NCBI GenBank assembly: GCA_016931715.1
Contig: JAFGEF010000115.1
Coordinates: 87,676-151,675, forward strand
DNA length: 64,000 bases
Reading direction: 5' to 3'
Source of the DNA: Sedimentisphaerales bacterium
GTDB lineage: Bacteria; Planctomycetota; Phycisphaerae; Sedimentisphaerales; Anaerobacaceae
Part shown: piece by piece, positions 44,133 through 53,038 of the stretch
Position numbering within the stretch: the first letter of the stretch is position 1
Layout of the letters: the number at the start of each line of letters is the position of its first letter
Notes under the pieces: model-generated
Database searches by the model: none
What the model saw: only the letters and a program-made list of their open reading frames with translations
Told to the model about the DNA's origin: nothing
Program-made: the position numbers and the translations under genes

Positions 44133-44152
44133 ATATATATATATATATATAT
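44133..44152. repeat. AT dinucleotide run (about ten units)
   Basis: A run of ATATAT... of about 20 bases lies 7 bases before the flippase start. TTGACT (44109-44114) is upstream, so the run overlaps where the -10 box and ribosome site would be. Confidence 0.8.
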
Positions 44153-44158
44153 GTTTTT

Positions 44159-45448
44159 ATGAGTAACTTAATGTTGGAAATGAAAATATTAAACAAGTTC
44201 AAAGAAGACCTTAAACAGGGCAAAATCCTGATAATGTTCACATCTTTGCAGACGGCAGGAGCGGCTATGATTATGGTCGCACCACTTGTTATTGCCGGGC
44301 TCTTTTCAAAAGAGATGTGGAACAGGTATTCGCTTTGTGAACCCGTCGTTTTATTTTTTTCAGCTCTTTTTATTCTTTCCGCCAGGACGCCGTTTATTGT
44401 TTATGCTAATGAAGAACGAAGCAAATCTGGCTCTATTCGCAAGACATTTTCGGTTCAATGTATTCTCTTTGCAGTAAGCATAGGTCTTTTTCTGGCTGTT
44501 ATTTTAATTTTTGGAAAAACCATTGCATCTTTCGCAGAGATAAAAACTTCAGAACTGATTTATGTGTCGCTGGCATTTTTTGCATTTCTCATAAAGGATT
44601 TTGCCGGCAACCTTTTCATGGCGATGAACCAAAGGATACGAAACGCTATTCTTGAGATGACGTTTGGAATATTAACGCTGTCTTTTCTGTTTGCATTTTT
44701 CCTTTTCAACTGGAGAGACCTGAAATCGGTTTTTCTCTCGTATTTTTTTGCTTCTTTACTGATACTGGCAGGTTCTCTTGCTGCAATCGATTACAAAGCA
44801 CTTCTGCCGCTGGTTTTCGACAGGCAGCAATTTTCGAAAATGCTGATTTTTACTTTTTGGGGAATGGCTGGAGCGATTTCGAGCTATTTAATAAATTGGG
44901 CTGGTGTTTTACTTTTGAAATATTATGGTGAGGATAGCGGTACATATAATCTTGGTTTTAAGTTTTTCAAGGGATTCACTATATTGACATATATAGCTTC
45001 AGGATATTTCCTGCCGCATTTAAGTGAGAATATCAGCAATCCGGAAAAGATAAAAGCGTACCTTTTTCACAAACGTCCACGCATTTTGCTTCTTGGAGCA
45101 TGTTGCCTTGCCCTTGCATGGGTGATTATGCCTTATGTCTTGAATTTGCTTTATCAGGACAAATACGCTGAAGCCGGCCATATTGTCAGAATTCTAATAA
45201 TTGGCAGCTTTGCTTTTCTTTATACAGCGATGTATTTTCCTCTTTTTATCTCATTAAAGAGGTACAAGTTTGTTCAAATTGTGATTGTCATTCAGGTAAT
45301 TTTAAATATTACATTGAGTCTCTTCCTGATTCCACACTATAAAATGTTTGGTGCTGCTATTGCGACAGTTTTTTCATATTTTTATCTGGCAATTATATTT
45401 GAATACTATTATAGAATTAAATTGAAGAAAATAATTATAAAACTATAA
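44159..45448 (+). CDS. Polysaccharide flippase (Wzx/MATE-like oligosaccharide transporter)
   Basis: The 429-residue integral membrane protein has about twelve hydrophobic spans and short loops. It lacks a signal peptide and begins with a cytoplasmic basic stretch (MLEMKILNKFKEDLKQGK). Hallmarks of the polysaccharide flippase family are the YFFASLLILAGSLAA and WAGVLLLKYYGEDSGTYNLGFKFFKGF segments, with a polar membrane residue pattern. It should move undecaprenyl-linked oligosaccharide across the membrane. ATG 44159 is preceded by the AT run and by no ribosome site; ATG 44171 and ATG 44180 are alternatives. It is the first gene of the polysaccharide locus and lies on the opposite strand from the glycosyltransferase operon, followed 49 bases later by a methyltransferase gene. 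Confidence 0.85.
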   Translation: MSNLMLEMKILNKFKEDLKQGKILIMFTSLQTAGAAMIMVAPLVIAGLFSKEMWNRYSLCEPVVLFFSALFILSARTPFIVYANEERSKSGSIRKTFSVQCILFAVSIGLFLAVILIFGKTIASFAEIKTSELIYVSLAFFAFLIKDFAGNLFMAMNQRIRNAILEMTFGILTLSFLFAFFLFNWRDLKSVFLSYFFASLLILAGSLAAIDYKALLPLVFDRQQFSKMLIFTFWGMAGAISSYLINWAGVLLLKYYGEDSGTYNLGFKFFKGFTILTYIASGYFLPHLSENISNPEKIKAYLFHKRPRILLLGACCLALAWVIMPYVLNLLYQDKYAEAGHIVRILIIGSFAFLYTAMYFPLFISLKRYKFVQIVIVIQVILNITLSLFLIPHYKMFGAAIATVFSYFYLAIIFEYYYRIKLKKIIIKL

Positions 45449-45497
45449 AGGAATGTAAATTTCTTCGCAGCCTGGTTTTGAGGCAGAAGGTTAAGAA

Positions 45498-46463
45498 ATG
45501 CAGATATTTAATGGTAGCTCTATGATCAAAACACATTTAGTTCCCTGTAACTTGTGCGGCAGTAAAAACACATCTTTTATTTGTAAGGCAAGAGATCGTC
45601 TTCACGGAGTAGAAGGTGAATTTAATTATGTAAAATGTAGTGAATGTGGTCTCATATATATGAATCCGCAGGTTGTGCCGGAGGATATCCCACAACTTTA
45701 TCCGTCAAATTATGCTCCTCATCATTCCCGCAATAAAAAAAAGCGATTTGGTTTTATTTCTGAACTGTGCAGCTACCTGACAAGCATGGCAAAAATCAGA
45801 AAAGAAATTTATAATTGCCTGGATAATGAAAGCAGGGTTCTCGATGTTGGCTGCGGTTCAGGCTCGATTCTCAATGATATAAGAAAACGAACAGGGTGCC
45901 AGGTCTATGGTGTTGATATATCTGAAAATGCAGTGCAAACTGCAAAAGAGCTATATGGAATTGACATTTTTAAGGGTGACATTAAAGATTCCACATGGCA
46001 GGATAACTATTTTGACGTAATTACCGCCTGGCAATATCTCGAGCATGTTAATGATCCAAATCAAAATGTGGAGAAAATGTGCAGGCTCTTAAAAAATAGC
46101 GGTTGGCTTATTCTCGGCATTCCTAATTATAAAAGTCTTCACGCTAAATGGTTTAAAAATAAATGGTTCCCTCTTGATTGCCCGCGTCATCTGTGTTTAT
46201 GGTCACCGCAAACAATAACTAAGCTAATTAATAAACATGGACTTAAAGTTGAATATATTGTCTATGACATGACTCCCTGGAGTCTTATAGGTTCCCTGCA
46301 GTATCTTATATATGGAGACAATTTAAACCCGGGAACAAAAAACCGGTTGATGTATTCCCGTTGTCTGCTGGTACTGATGTTTCCATGGACGTTATTGATG
46401 TCGTTATTGAAATGTTCAGATGTAATTATTGTCTATGCACGAAAACAACAGGCGAATGAATAA
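45498..46463 (+). CDS. Class I SAM methyltransferase with N-terminal zinc site
   Basis: The 321-residue protein has an N-terminal zinc-like knuckle (CNLCGSKNTSFIC and CSECGLIYMNPQ), then a SAM-binding Rossmann core: motif I VLDVGCGSGSILND, VYGVDISENAV, and ITAWQYLEHVNDP, where Asp/His residues match the usual motif II/III. This combination is common for sugar or small-molecule methyltransferases in polysaccharide loci. A short amphipathic C-terminal segment (YSRCLLVLMFPWTLLMSLL) might touch the membrane. AGAAGG precedes the ATG by 8 bases. It follows the flippase on plus and converges with the glycosyltransferase gene, with 20 bases between the stops. Confidence 0.88.
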   Translation: MQIFNGSSMIKTHLVPCNLCGSKNTSFICKARDRLHGVEGEFNYVKCSECGLIYMNPQVVPEDIPQLYPSNYAPHHSRNKKKRFGFISELCSYLTSMAKIRKEIYNCLDNESRVLDVGCGSGSILNDIRKRTGCQVYGVDISENAVQTAKELYGIDIFKGDIKDSTWQDNYFDVITAWQYLEHVNDPNQNVEKMCRLLKNSGWLILGIPNYKSLHAKWFKNKWFPLDCPRHLCLWSPQTITKLINKHGLKVEYIVYDMTPWSLIGSLQYLIYGDNLNPGTKNRLMYSRCLLVLMFPWTLLMSLLKCSDVIIVYARKQQANE

Positions 46464-46483
46464 ATGTCACCATGTAAGCTTTG

Positions 46484-47494
46484 TTATTGTGCAGTACCTG
46501 TTAGTATAGGAAAAAGTTTTAGCACAATTGCATCCGCCGAAAAATATTTTTCAACAACTTCTCTTCCAATACTGCCTAATTTCATTTGCATGGGTATATT
46601 ATTATACAGAGTTTCAAAGGCATTGTACCAGTCATCAGGAGAATTTGCCGCAAATCCTATGTTGTCTTTTGAAATCACTTCATTATTCATGCCGACAGGT
46701 GAGACTATAACAGGCAGGCCGACAGCCATATACTGAAGCATTTTAAAACTGCATTTACCTCTTGCCCACGGCGTATCCGTAAGCGGCATAATACCTGCAG
46801 ACATTGTCTGAAGTGTTTCAACTTCGGTTTCTCTGCTCCATTGAACAAAAATTAAGCGTTCTGGTGGAATCAATTCGGAATAATATGGTTTATCTGCAAT
46901 AATTTTGAGATATGCGTTTTTATGATCTGACAGGAAGCGGGCAAGAGGTTTTTCAACAGACTTCAAATATGGGAAGTTAGATGATGTTCCTGTCCAGCCA
47001 ATGGAAAATTTATCATCTTTGTCTTTATATTGCTTTTTCGTATAGCGAATCGTATCAATTGCTGTAGGAATAATATGCACCTTATGGCAATACCTGCTGA
47101 ACCAGTCTGCGATATAATTATTCCCCGCTATGATAACATCCATCCGTCGGGCAAGATGCGGAATTGAAACAGCACCTAAAGGTTTGCTTAACCAGATTGC
47201 ATCATCTACATCCATAACTCGCGGACGCTTGAGCAATAATTCAATGGTTTCAGTGCCCACAACCAGCGTTCTGGTAAGCCATGTCACGTCGCAGTCGCGG
47301 CTTTCAATCAGTTTTGACAGGTAAGGAACGACTTTGAAAGGGCCGCGATGCCAGCAGCCTTTCACGCATGGATGCATAAATTCCCGGATATTTAATCCCA
47401 TTTTTTTGAGTACCGGGAAATGCTGCCTCATCCGAAAAAATGAGGCGGGGTCATCCAGCCTTCCGGTAAATGCCGCTATTTTTATATCATCCAT
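46484..47494 (-). CDS. Glycosyltransferase, GT-B fold
   Basis: The 336-residue cytoplasmic protein lacks a signal. The C-terminal half shows the GT4-like donor site: FSIGWTGTSSNFPYLKSVEKPL, IFVQWSRETEVETLQTMSAGIMPL, and KCSFKMLQYMAVGLPVIVSPVGMNNEVI, which is the E/K-x-x-x-x-A-x-G-x-P-V pattern of the nucleotide-sugar pocket. The N-terminal half holds RVMDVDDAIWL and HIIPTAID. It transfers a sugar from a nucleotide donor to a lipid- or glycan-linked acceptor; linkage and sugar are not readable. It is the last gene of the minus-strand operon, and its start overlaps the end of the first asparagine-synthase-like gene by 13 bases. Confidence 0.87.
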   Translation of the reverse strand: MDDIKIAAFTGRLDDPASFFRMRQHFPVLKKMGLNIREFMHPCVKGCWHRGPFKVVPYLSKLIESRDCDVTWLTRTLVVGTETIELLLKRPRVMDVDDAIWLSKPLGAVSIPHLARRMDVIIAGNNYIADWFSRYCHKVHIIPTAIDTIRYTKKQYKDKDDKFSIGWTGTSSNFPYLKSVEKPLARFLSDHKNAYLKIIADKPYYSELIPPERLIFVQWSRETEVETLQTMSAGIMPLTDTPWARGKCSFKMLQYMAVGLPVIVSPVGMNNEVISKDNIGFAANSPDDWYNAFETLYNNIPMQMKLGSIGREVVEKYFSADAIVLKLFPILTGTAQ

Positions 47495-49305
47495 TTATTA
47501 AACCACATATTAAACATAATAATGTTCCAGAACAGGCGCGAGTAGTCATAGCGGCCGGATTGATGTCGCTGCCACAATCGCTCAAGCTCGGTTTTGTCGT
47601 AATAATCAAGCTGGTTGAAATCGAAAATTTTACCATAACTGTAATCTTTAAGCTCATCTCTCAGGTATTCCTGCAGAGGCATTCCGAATCCCTGCTTTGG
47701 CCGGTAGAGAATTTCATGCGGCAGAATATTTTCGAAAGACTTTTTCAAAATATATTTTGTTTGTCCTCTTCTGATTTTGAAGTGTGACGGTATTTGTGCC
47801 GCAAATTCCGCAAGTTCATGGTCGATAAGAGGAACTCGAGCTTCGAGTGTAACAGCCATAGAAGCACGATCCTCTTTAACAAGCAAATCATCAGGTAAAT
47901 ACTCATTCAAATCGCAATTCATTACATTGGAGGCATTATCCCTGTATCTGAAATGTTTTTCGTAGTAATTAAAACGTGTAAGCTTTTCTATGCCCTGGTT
48001 TTCACCCGGGAACATGGAATTAAATAATTGCAAATAGATAATATAGTCATGCTGAGGCGGGCCGAAAAATGTGAGCCATCTATGAAATCCCTCTATTTTT
48101 AAAAACTTGTGAGATAAAAGAGCCGCCTGCCTGAGAATATTTTTCGGCAAAGACGGAAGGTGATTGACATATTTTGCCATTCCGAACCTGTTATATCGCG
48201 GATAACCTCCAAAAAGCTCATCGCCGCCTGTACCGGAAAGCGAAACTGTAACATGCTGCCGCGCAACCTGGCAGACAAGTGATGTCGGTACCATAGACGG
48301 ATCGCCGAACGGCTCATCATAATAATATGGCAGCTCTTCCATTAAGTCCCTGACATTTTCGGCATTGAACTCTATTTCATGATGGATTGTGTGAAATTTA
48401 TCCGAAACTATTTTGGCATAGTGCGATTCATTGTATGCCGGTCTGTCGAAGCGAATAGAAAACGTGTTCAGCTCTTTTACATACTTGCGCATAATCGAGA
48501 CAATGATAGAACTATCGACTCCGCCGGATAAAAAAGCGCCAAGTGGAACGTCAGATATAAGCTGCATTTGAACGGATTTTTCGATATGTTCAAGAATCTG
48601 GCGTTTTAGCTCTTCTTCGCTGCAATCAAGCTGCTCATCGAAAGATATGGACCAGTATGATTCGCATTTTGGGATTTTTCGGGTTTTAAGATCATAGATA
48701 AGATAATGGGCGGGCGGCAGCTTCCGGACATTTTCAAGTATTGATTGTCCTGAAGGTGTATTGCAGAAAAACAGGTAATACTCAAGCACATTTTTATCAA
48801 TCGTTTTTTTGATGTCGCTCTTCAGAAACACTTTTAATTCGGAGCCGAAAATGAATTGCTTGTCTTTATTGTAATAGTACAGCGGCTTAATGCCGAACCT
48901 GTCGCGAGCAAGAAAAAAGAGATTGTTTTTTTTGTCGAAGATACAAAAAGCAAATTGGCCATTTAATCTCTTAAGAAGACCGGCGCCCCATTGTTCATAG
49001 CCATGAACGAGTACTTCTGTATCAGTATGAGAATTGAAGCGGTGGCCGGACTTTTCGAGTTCGTGTTTGATTTGCTCGAAATTGAAAATTTCACCGTTGT
49101 AGGTAACGCAGATGGTTTTGTCTTCATTGTAGATGGGCTGTTTGCCTTGTTCGGACAGGTCGATAATGCGAAGACGTTTGTGGCCGATGGAAACGCCGTC
49201 AGCAACGTGGAAGCCTTCCTGCTCCGGGCCTCTATGGTTGAGCATTGAGGCAAGAAGCTGTATCTTGCTGAAGTCCTCCCAGTTAAAACCCACTATCCCG
49301 CACAT
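47482..49305 (-). CDS. Asparagine synthase-like amidotransferase, copy 1
   Basis: The 607-residue protein begins MCGIVGFNWEDF, with the glutaminase nucleophile Cys2, and shows GHKRLRIIDLSEQGKQP and NGEIFNFEQIK. The synthetase half carries the PP-loop GAFLSGGVDSSIIVSIM and the GGDELFGGYPRY motif. The canonical activity transfers glutamine nitrogen to an aspartate-type carboxylate using ATP. In polysaccharide loci the same fold may amidate sugar acids, and the placement between glycosyltransferases favours that reading (inference). Copy 2 is encoded 1.9 kb upstream in the same operon. The gap to the next gene on the 5' side is four bases. Confidence 0.9.
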   Translation of the reverse strand: MCGIVGFNWEDFSKIQLLASMLNHRGPEQEGFHVADGVSIGHKRLRIIDLSEQGKQPIYNEDKTICVTYNGEIFNFEQIKHELEKSGHRFNSHTDTEVLVHGYEQWGAGLLKRLNGQFAFCIFDKKNNLFFLARDRFGIKPLYYYNKDKQFIFGSELKVFLKSDIKKTIDKNVLEYYLFFCNTPSGQSILENVRKLPPAHYLIYDLKTRKIPKCESYWSISFDEQLDCSEEELKRQILEHIEKSVQMQLISDVPLGAFLSGGVDSSIIVSIMRKYVKELNTFSIRFDRPAYNESHYAKIVSDKFHTIHHEIEFNAENVRDLMEELPYYYDEPFGDPSMVPTSLVCQVARQHVTVSLSGTGGDELFGGYPRYNRFGMAKYVNHLPSLPKNILRQAALLSHKFLKIEGFHRWLTFFGPPQHDYIIYLQLFNSMFPGENQGIEKLTRFNYYEKHFRYRDNASNVMNCDLNEYLPDDLLVKEDRASMAVTLEARVPLIDHELAEFAAQIPSHFKIRRGQTKYILKKSFENILPHEILYRPKQGFGMPLQEYLRDELKDYSYGKIFDFNQLDYYDKTELERLWQRHQSGRYDYSRLFWNIIMFNMWFNKWMI

Positions 49306-49309
49306 TTAG

Positions 49310-50428
49310 TTATCTCCTGTCATCTGCGTTTAATCTAATAAGGCTGCAAAATATTTCTTTGTAAAGTTTGATAATTTTTTTTATATTATGATTTTCCTCT
49401 ACATATCTTCGTGCGTTTTGACCATATTCTCGGGCAGCCGTGCCGAGGAGGTCAGTAAGCATATTTTTAAATATTTGCCAATCGCCATCTGCACACAAGC
49501 CGCATTTGTATTTATTCAGGAAATTATCAGGATTGACATTTAATGATAAAATCGGTGTGCCGGATTTACATGCCTGAATAAAAGTATTTGGAAAACCTTC
49601 GGTATCGGAAGTATTTACGAAAATTTTGGCACGCAGGAAGAAACCGTCAATTTCAGAAAACGGCACTCCCTCGATAAACTCAAGGTTTTTAATCTGCCTG
49701 GCACGGGCATTTAAAGTGTCATAGTTATTGTCACCTGTAGCATGCTGACAAATCATAATAAATTTTTCATGTGACATTTGCTCAGCAAGGTCGATGAAAA
49801 GTTCGGGCCTTTTGAGCCTGTCACTTCGTCCGACCCATAATACCATATCTCGGTTGTTTTGTGTAAGCGGCTGTATGAGATGGCCGTTACGCACCAGTAT
49901 GGCGGTAATGTCCAGTAAATCTTTAATATTTCGCCGGTCAGTTTCATTTTGTACAAGGACCTTTCCGGCCTGTCGTATGGACCATTGAAAAATTCTGCGT
50001 TCCACACTGCCGCGGGGCCAATTACCATTACATTCTCCGGCTGTAGCGGTGCGATATAAAAACGCTCTTTTATGCAGTCTGCAAAACATCGCCACTAAAA
50101 AAGTTCCCCATGATGCTGATTTCTGGATATAGATATCAGCATCAGCTTTCTTCATTGCCTTTATAAGTTTGTGTGCACCTGTTAAAGAATTATGCCTGAA
50201 GTTAAGGCCTTTTATAATTTTGACGTTCTGTATAATTTCGATTTCTGATTGACCATAGTCTGCCGTTATGAAACTAACCAAAAAGTCAGTGTCTTTTGCC
50301 AGCTCGGCAGCGAGCAGGTAGAGGTCAAGTTCAGCGCCGCCAAATATCTCTTTGCATACCGGATTAAACAGCGGATATGCCTTAGGAGCGACAAAACAAA
50401 CTTTAGTTATTGATTTACCTGAATTCAC
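49310..50428 (-). CDS. Family 4-like glycosyltransferase
   Basis: The 372-residue cytoplasmic GT-B protein has the classical GT4 C-terminal donor site: VLWVGRSDRLKRPELFIDLAEQM, EFIEGVPFSEIDGFFLRAKIFVNTSD, and TEGFPNTFIQACKSGTPILSLN, which holds the E-G-x-x-x-x-x-x-E/Q motif. The N-terminal half includes FGGAELDLYLLAAEL, a mark of this family. It transfers a sugar from a nucleotide donor. Its last codons overlap nothing downstream (gap four bases to the amidotransferase gene) and its ATG overlaps the stop of the upstream methyltransferase gene by four bases, the ATGA type of coupling. Confidence 0.9.
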   Translation of the reverse strand: MNSGKSITKVCFVAPKAYPLFNPVCKEIFGGAELDLYLLAAELAKDTDFLVSFITADYGQSEIEIIQNVKIIKGLNFRHNSLTGAHKLIKAMKKADADIYIQKSASWGTFLVAMFCRLHKRAFLYRTATAGECNGNWPRGSVERRIFQWSIRQAGKVLVQNETDRRNIKDLLDITAILVRNGHLIQPLTQNNRDMVLWVGRSDRLKRPELFIDLAEQMSHEKFIMICQHATGDNNYDTLNARARQIKNLEFIEGVPFSEIDGFFLRAKIFVNTSDTEGFPNTFIQACKSGTPILSLNVNPDNFLNKYKCGLCADGDWQIFKNMLTDLLGTAAREYGQNARRYVEENHNIKKIIKLYKEIFCSLIRLNADDRR

Positions 50429-51216
50429 GGATTCTCATGTAAAAAAACAAATTCATTACAGCCGGTAGGAACTGAAGGTTTGACATATTTAATACAACTA
50501 AATCCCTTGCCGGCCATATACTTTATTATATCATCTTTACCGGCGTACTCATACGGGTATCCGCCGACCCAGTCCACTATATCATGATAGAAGCTCATAC
50601 CTCTTTTTTTCTTTGTAAAAGGATTTTTTCGTGTAACAATGAGCTTTGCCAAAGCAATAACTAAATAAAACACACATATCATAAGCGTTTTTATAGGCTT
50701 TGGCATAACATTATAAAACCATTTAATCCGTTTCCATCCGCTGCTTGACCAGTGTTTATTATAAATGGCAATGACAAAAATAGAGCCAGTCGCTGCGAAC
50801 CGACACGCCCTGTCGATAGCTCCATACATATTGCCAGTGTGATGCAGAACACCCCAGGAATATACAATATCAAATGTGCCAAGTTCAAAAATATCCTCGT
50901 CAAAAATCGACTTATGTAAGAAACTGATATTATTTTGAGGTGCAAATCTGCTCTTGTTATTCATTGATGCAGCGATGCTTTCTTTGGAAATATCAATGCC
51001 GATTACTTTTTTTGCACCCAGCATAGATGCGGCAATTGCAAATATCCCGCTTCCACAGCCTATATCCAGAAAAGACATATCCTTTATTTTTTCAGTACCT
51101 GTCAATTTCTGAAGAGAATCTACAGCCGCTCTGAATTTTTCCGCATCCAGCGAATTTTCAGAGAATTCCTGCCAGTTTGCTCCGAAGTTAAACGCAATAT
51201 TTTTCTTTTCATCCAT
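50425..51216 (-). CDS. Class I SAM methyltransferase
   Basis: The 263-residue protein has motif I as FLDIGCGSGIFAIAASML, VIGIDISKESIAASM, then the FDIVYSWGVLHHTGN segment that holds the usual post-motif acid and the catalytic neighbourhood. The C-terminal half contains a hydrophobic stretch (KTLMICVFYLVIALAKLIV) suggesting membrane contact. The substrate is probably a lipid-linked sugar or glycan (inference from the locus). I start it at ATG 51216 (MDEKKNIAFNFGANW), which overlaps the stop of the second asparagine-synthase-like gene by eight bases. The frame is open 17 codons further upstream, but that part overlaps the preceding gene. Confidence 0.87.
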   Translation of the reverse strand: MDEKKNIAFNFGANWQEFSENSLDAEKFRAAVDSLQKLTGTEKIKDMSFLDIGCGSGIFAIAASMLGAKKVIGIDISKESIAASMNNKSRFAPQNNISFLHKSIFDEDIFELGTFDIVYSWGVLHHTGNMYGAIDRACRFAATGSIFVIAIYNKHWSSSGWKRIKWFYNVMPKPIKTLMICVFYLVIALAKLIVTRKNPFTKKKRGMSFYHDIVDWVGGYPYEYAGKDDIIKYMAGKGFSCIKYVKPSVPTGCNEFVFLHENP

Positions 51217-53020
51217 TTTTGTGCCACCAGTAATTAAAAACAAAGACGAGCCAGAGCTTGCGTGCATTATCTTCTTTTCTTTCGAGGTGATTTTTCAGGA
51301 GTTCCTGGACATATTCAAATGAAATCTGATTGTGCTCAAAAAACTCATGTTGGCTGAGTACGCTGCGAATAAATTCGCTTTGACTTATCCATCTTGAAAT
51401 GGGTACGGTAAAACCGCGTTTTTTTCGGTTCGCTATTTTTGCGGGAATATATTTACCGGCAATTTGTTTTAAAAGCCACTTGGTTTTAAGTCCGCGAATT
51501 TTATATTTCATCGGCAGGCTCAGTACCAGCGGCACAATGCGGTAATCGAGAAACGGCACACGTACCTCGAGTGAATTCAGCATAGAGGCAAGGTCAACTT
51601 TTTTCAAAATATCTTCAGCAAGATAGTTGTTAATATCATTCAATTGCAGCGAAAGCAGGCTTGCTTGCCCATCACATTTCAAAACCGATTCAGAGGCAAT
51701 GAAGTTAGAACCAAGCAGCTCTTTGCGTGAATTATCATTAAAAGTGGACATCCAATTCAAATGCCTTCGATTTACATTGGAATCATAATCCTGAACAAAT
51801 TTCCTGGCTTTGAAAGAAAAGCTTAATTTTTTATCAGAAGGCGGCAGCAAATTCACTATACCGCCAAGAAATGAAACAGCGAGAAGCGGCAGATGTTTGC
51901 TAAGCTTCCATGCCTTATAGCTGTCGTAACCGCCAAAAACTTCATCGCCTGCATCGCCGGAAAGAGAAACTGTAACAAATTCGCGGGTTATCTTTGAAAG
52001 CAGGTAAGTCGGCAAAATTGAAGAGTCACCAAAAGGCTCATCCATATTACCGACAACATATTTGATGAGTTCATCATCAATTCCAATGTACTCGTAATGA
52101 TGGTGGGTCTTGATATGCTCGGAAACAATTTTCGAATATTTTATTTCATCATAAGATTCGTCTTTAAAGCCAATTGAGAAGGTTTTGAAATCTTTTTTGT
52201 TTTTCGCAATTATTGACGAAATCAGTGATGAGTCGATTCCGCCTGACAAAAAACTTCCCACTGGAACATCAGCGATAAGTCGTTTTTCCACAGCATCGGC
52301 AATCAATGGTTCAAGTGACTTAAGCCTGTTAGGCAAAGGTATTAAGTTGCATCGAGTGATCTGATCTTTAAGATTGTAATACTCAGTTACCGAAATATTC
52401 CTGGTCTGCAAATCAAATATAAGATTATGACCTGGTTTCAGCTTGCAGAAGTTTTTGAAAATTACATGTTCACCGCCGATATATTTTTGATAGAAATAGA
52501 AGTTCAGAGCCTCTTTATTAATTTCAGACGGGAGGGAAGCTGTTCGGAGTGCTTTAAGCTCGGAGGCAAAAAGAAATTTATTGCCATCGAAGAAATAATA
52601 AAGCGGTTTTATCCCGAATCTATCACGTGATAAAAACAGGCAGTTGTTTTTTTTATCGTAAATGCAAAACGCCCACATACCATTGAATTTATTGACGCAA
52701 TCAGCGCCCCATGCGTGGTATGCATGCAGAATAACTTCGGTATCACAATTAGAATGAAATTGATGGCCGAGTGATTTTAATTCTTCACGAATTTCCTGAA
52801 AATTATAGATTTCGCCGTTGTAAGCAATCACAAGATGACCAAACTGCATTGGCTGAGCGCCTTTTTCTGAAAGATCAAGAATCGAAAGTCTCCGATGACC
52901 TAACGAGACTCCGTCGGCGCAAAAAAGTCCCGACGCATCTGGACCGCGATGCGTCAAACAGGCGGTCATTTTTGCCGCAAGAGTTTGGTCAATCCAGTTA
53001 AAACCTGCTATTCCACACAT
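51209..53020 (-). CDS. Asparagine synthase-like amidotransferase, copy 2
   Basis: The 603-residue protein starts MCGIAGFNWIDQ (Cys2 nucleophile) and shows GHRRLSILDLSEKGAQP, NGEIYNFQEIREEL and the PP-loop GSFLSGGIDSSLISSIIA, then GDAGDEVFGGYDSY. It clearly resembles copy 1 over the whole length, yet differs enough (for example in the middle part) to suggest old divergence rather than recent duplication. The role as for copy 1: ATP- and glutamine-dependent amide formation, on aspartate or a sugar acid. It lies between the methyltransferase (downstream, eight-base overlap) and a GT4 gene 18 bases upstream. No separate free asparagine synthetase is visible in the window. Confidence 0.9.
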   Translation of the reverse strand: MCGIAGFNWIDQTLAAKMTACLTHRGPDASGLFCADGVSLGHRRLSILDLSEKGAQPMQFGHLVIAYNGEIYNFQEIREELKSLGHQFHSNCDTEVILHAYHAWGADCVNKFNGMWAFCIYDKKNNCLFLSRDRFGIKPLYYFFDGNKFLFASELKALRTASLPSEINKEALNFYFYQKYIGGEHVIFKNFCKLKPGHNLIFDLQTRNISVTEYYNLKDQITRCNLIPLPNRLKSLEPLIADAVEKRLIADVPVGSFLSGGIDSSLISSIIAKNKKDFKTFSIGFKDESYDEIKYSKIVSEHIKTHHHYEYIGIDDELIKYVVGNMDEPFGDSSILPTYLLSKITREFVTVSLSGDAGDEVFGGYDSYKAWKLSKHLPLLAVSFLGGIVNLLPPSDKKLSFSFKARKFVQDYDSNVNRRHLNWMSTFNDNSRKELLGSNFIASESVLKCDGQASLLSLQLNDINNYLAEDILKKVDLASMLNSLEVRVPFLDYRIVPLVLSLPMKYKIRGLKTKWLLKQIAGKYIPAKIANRKKRGFTVPISRWISQSEFIRSVLSQHEFFEHNQISFEYVQELLKNHLERKEDNARKLWLVFVFNYWWHKNG

Positions 53021-53038
53021 AATATATTACTTGCCCGA

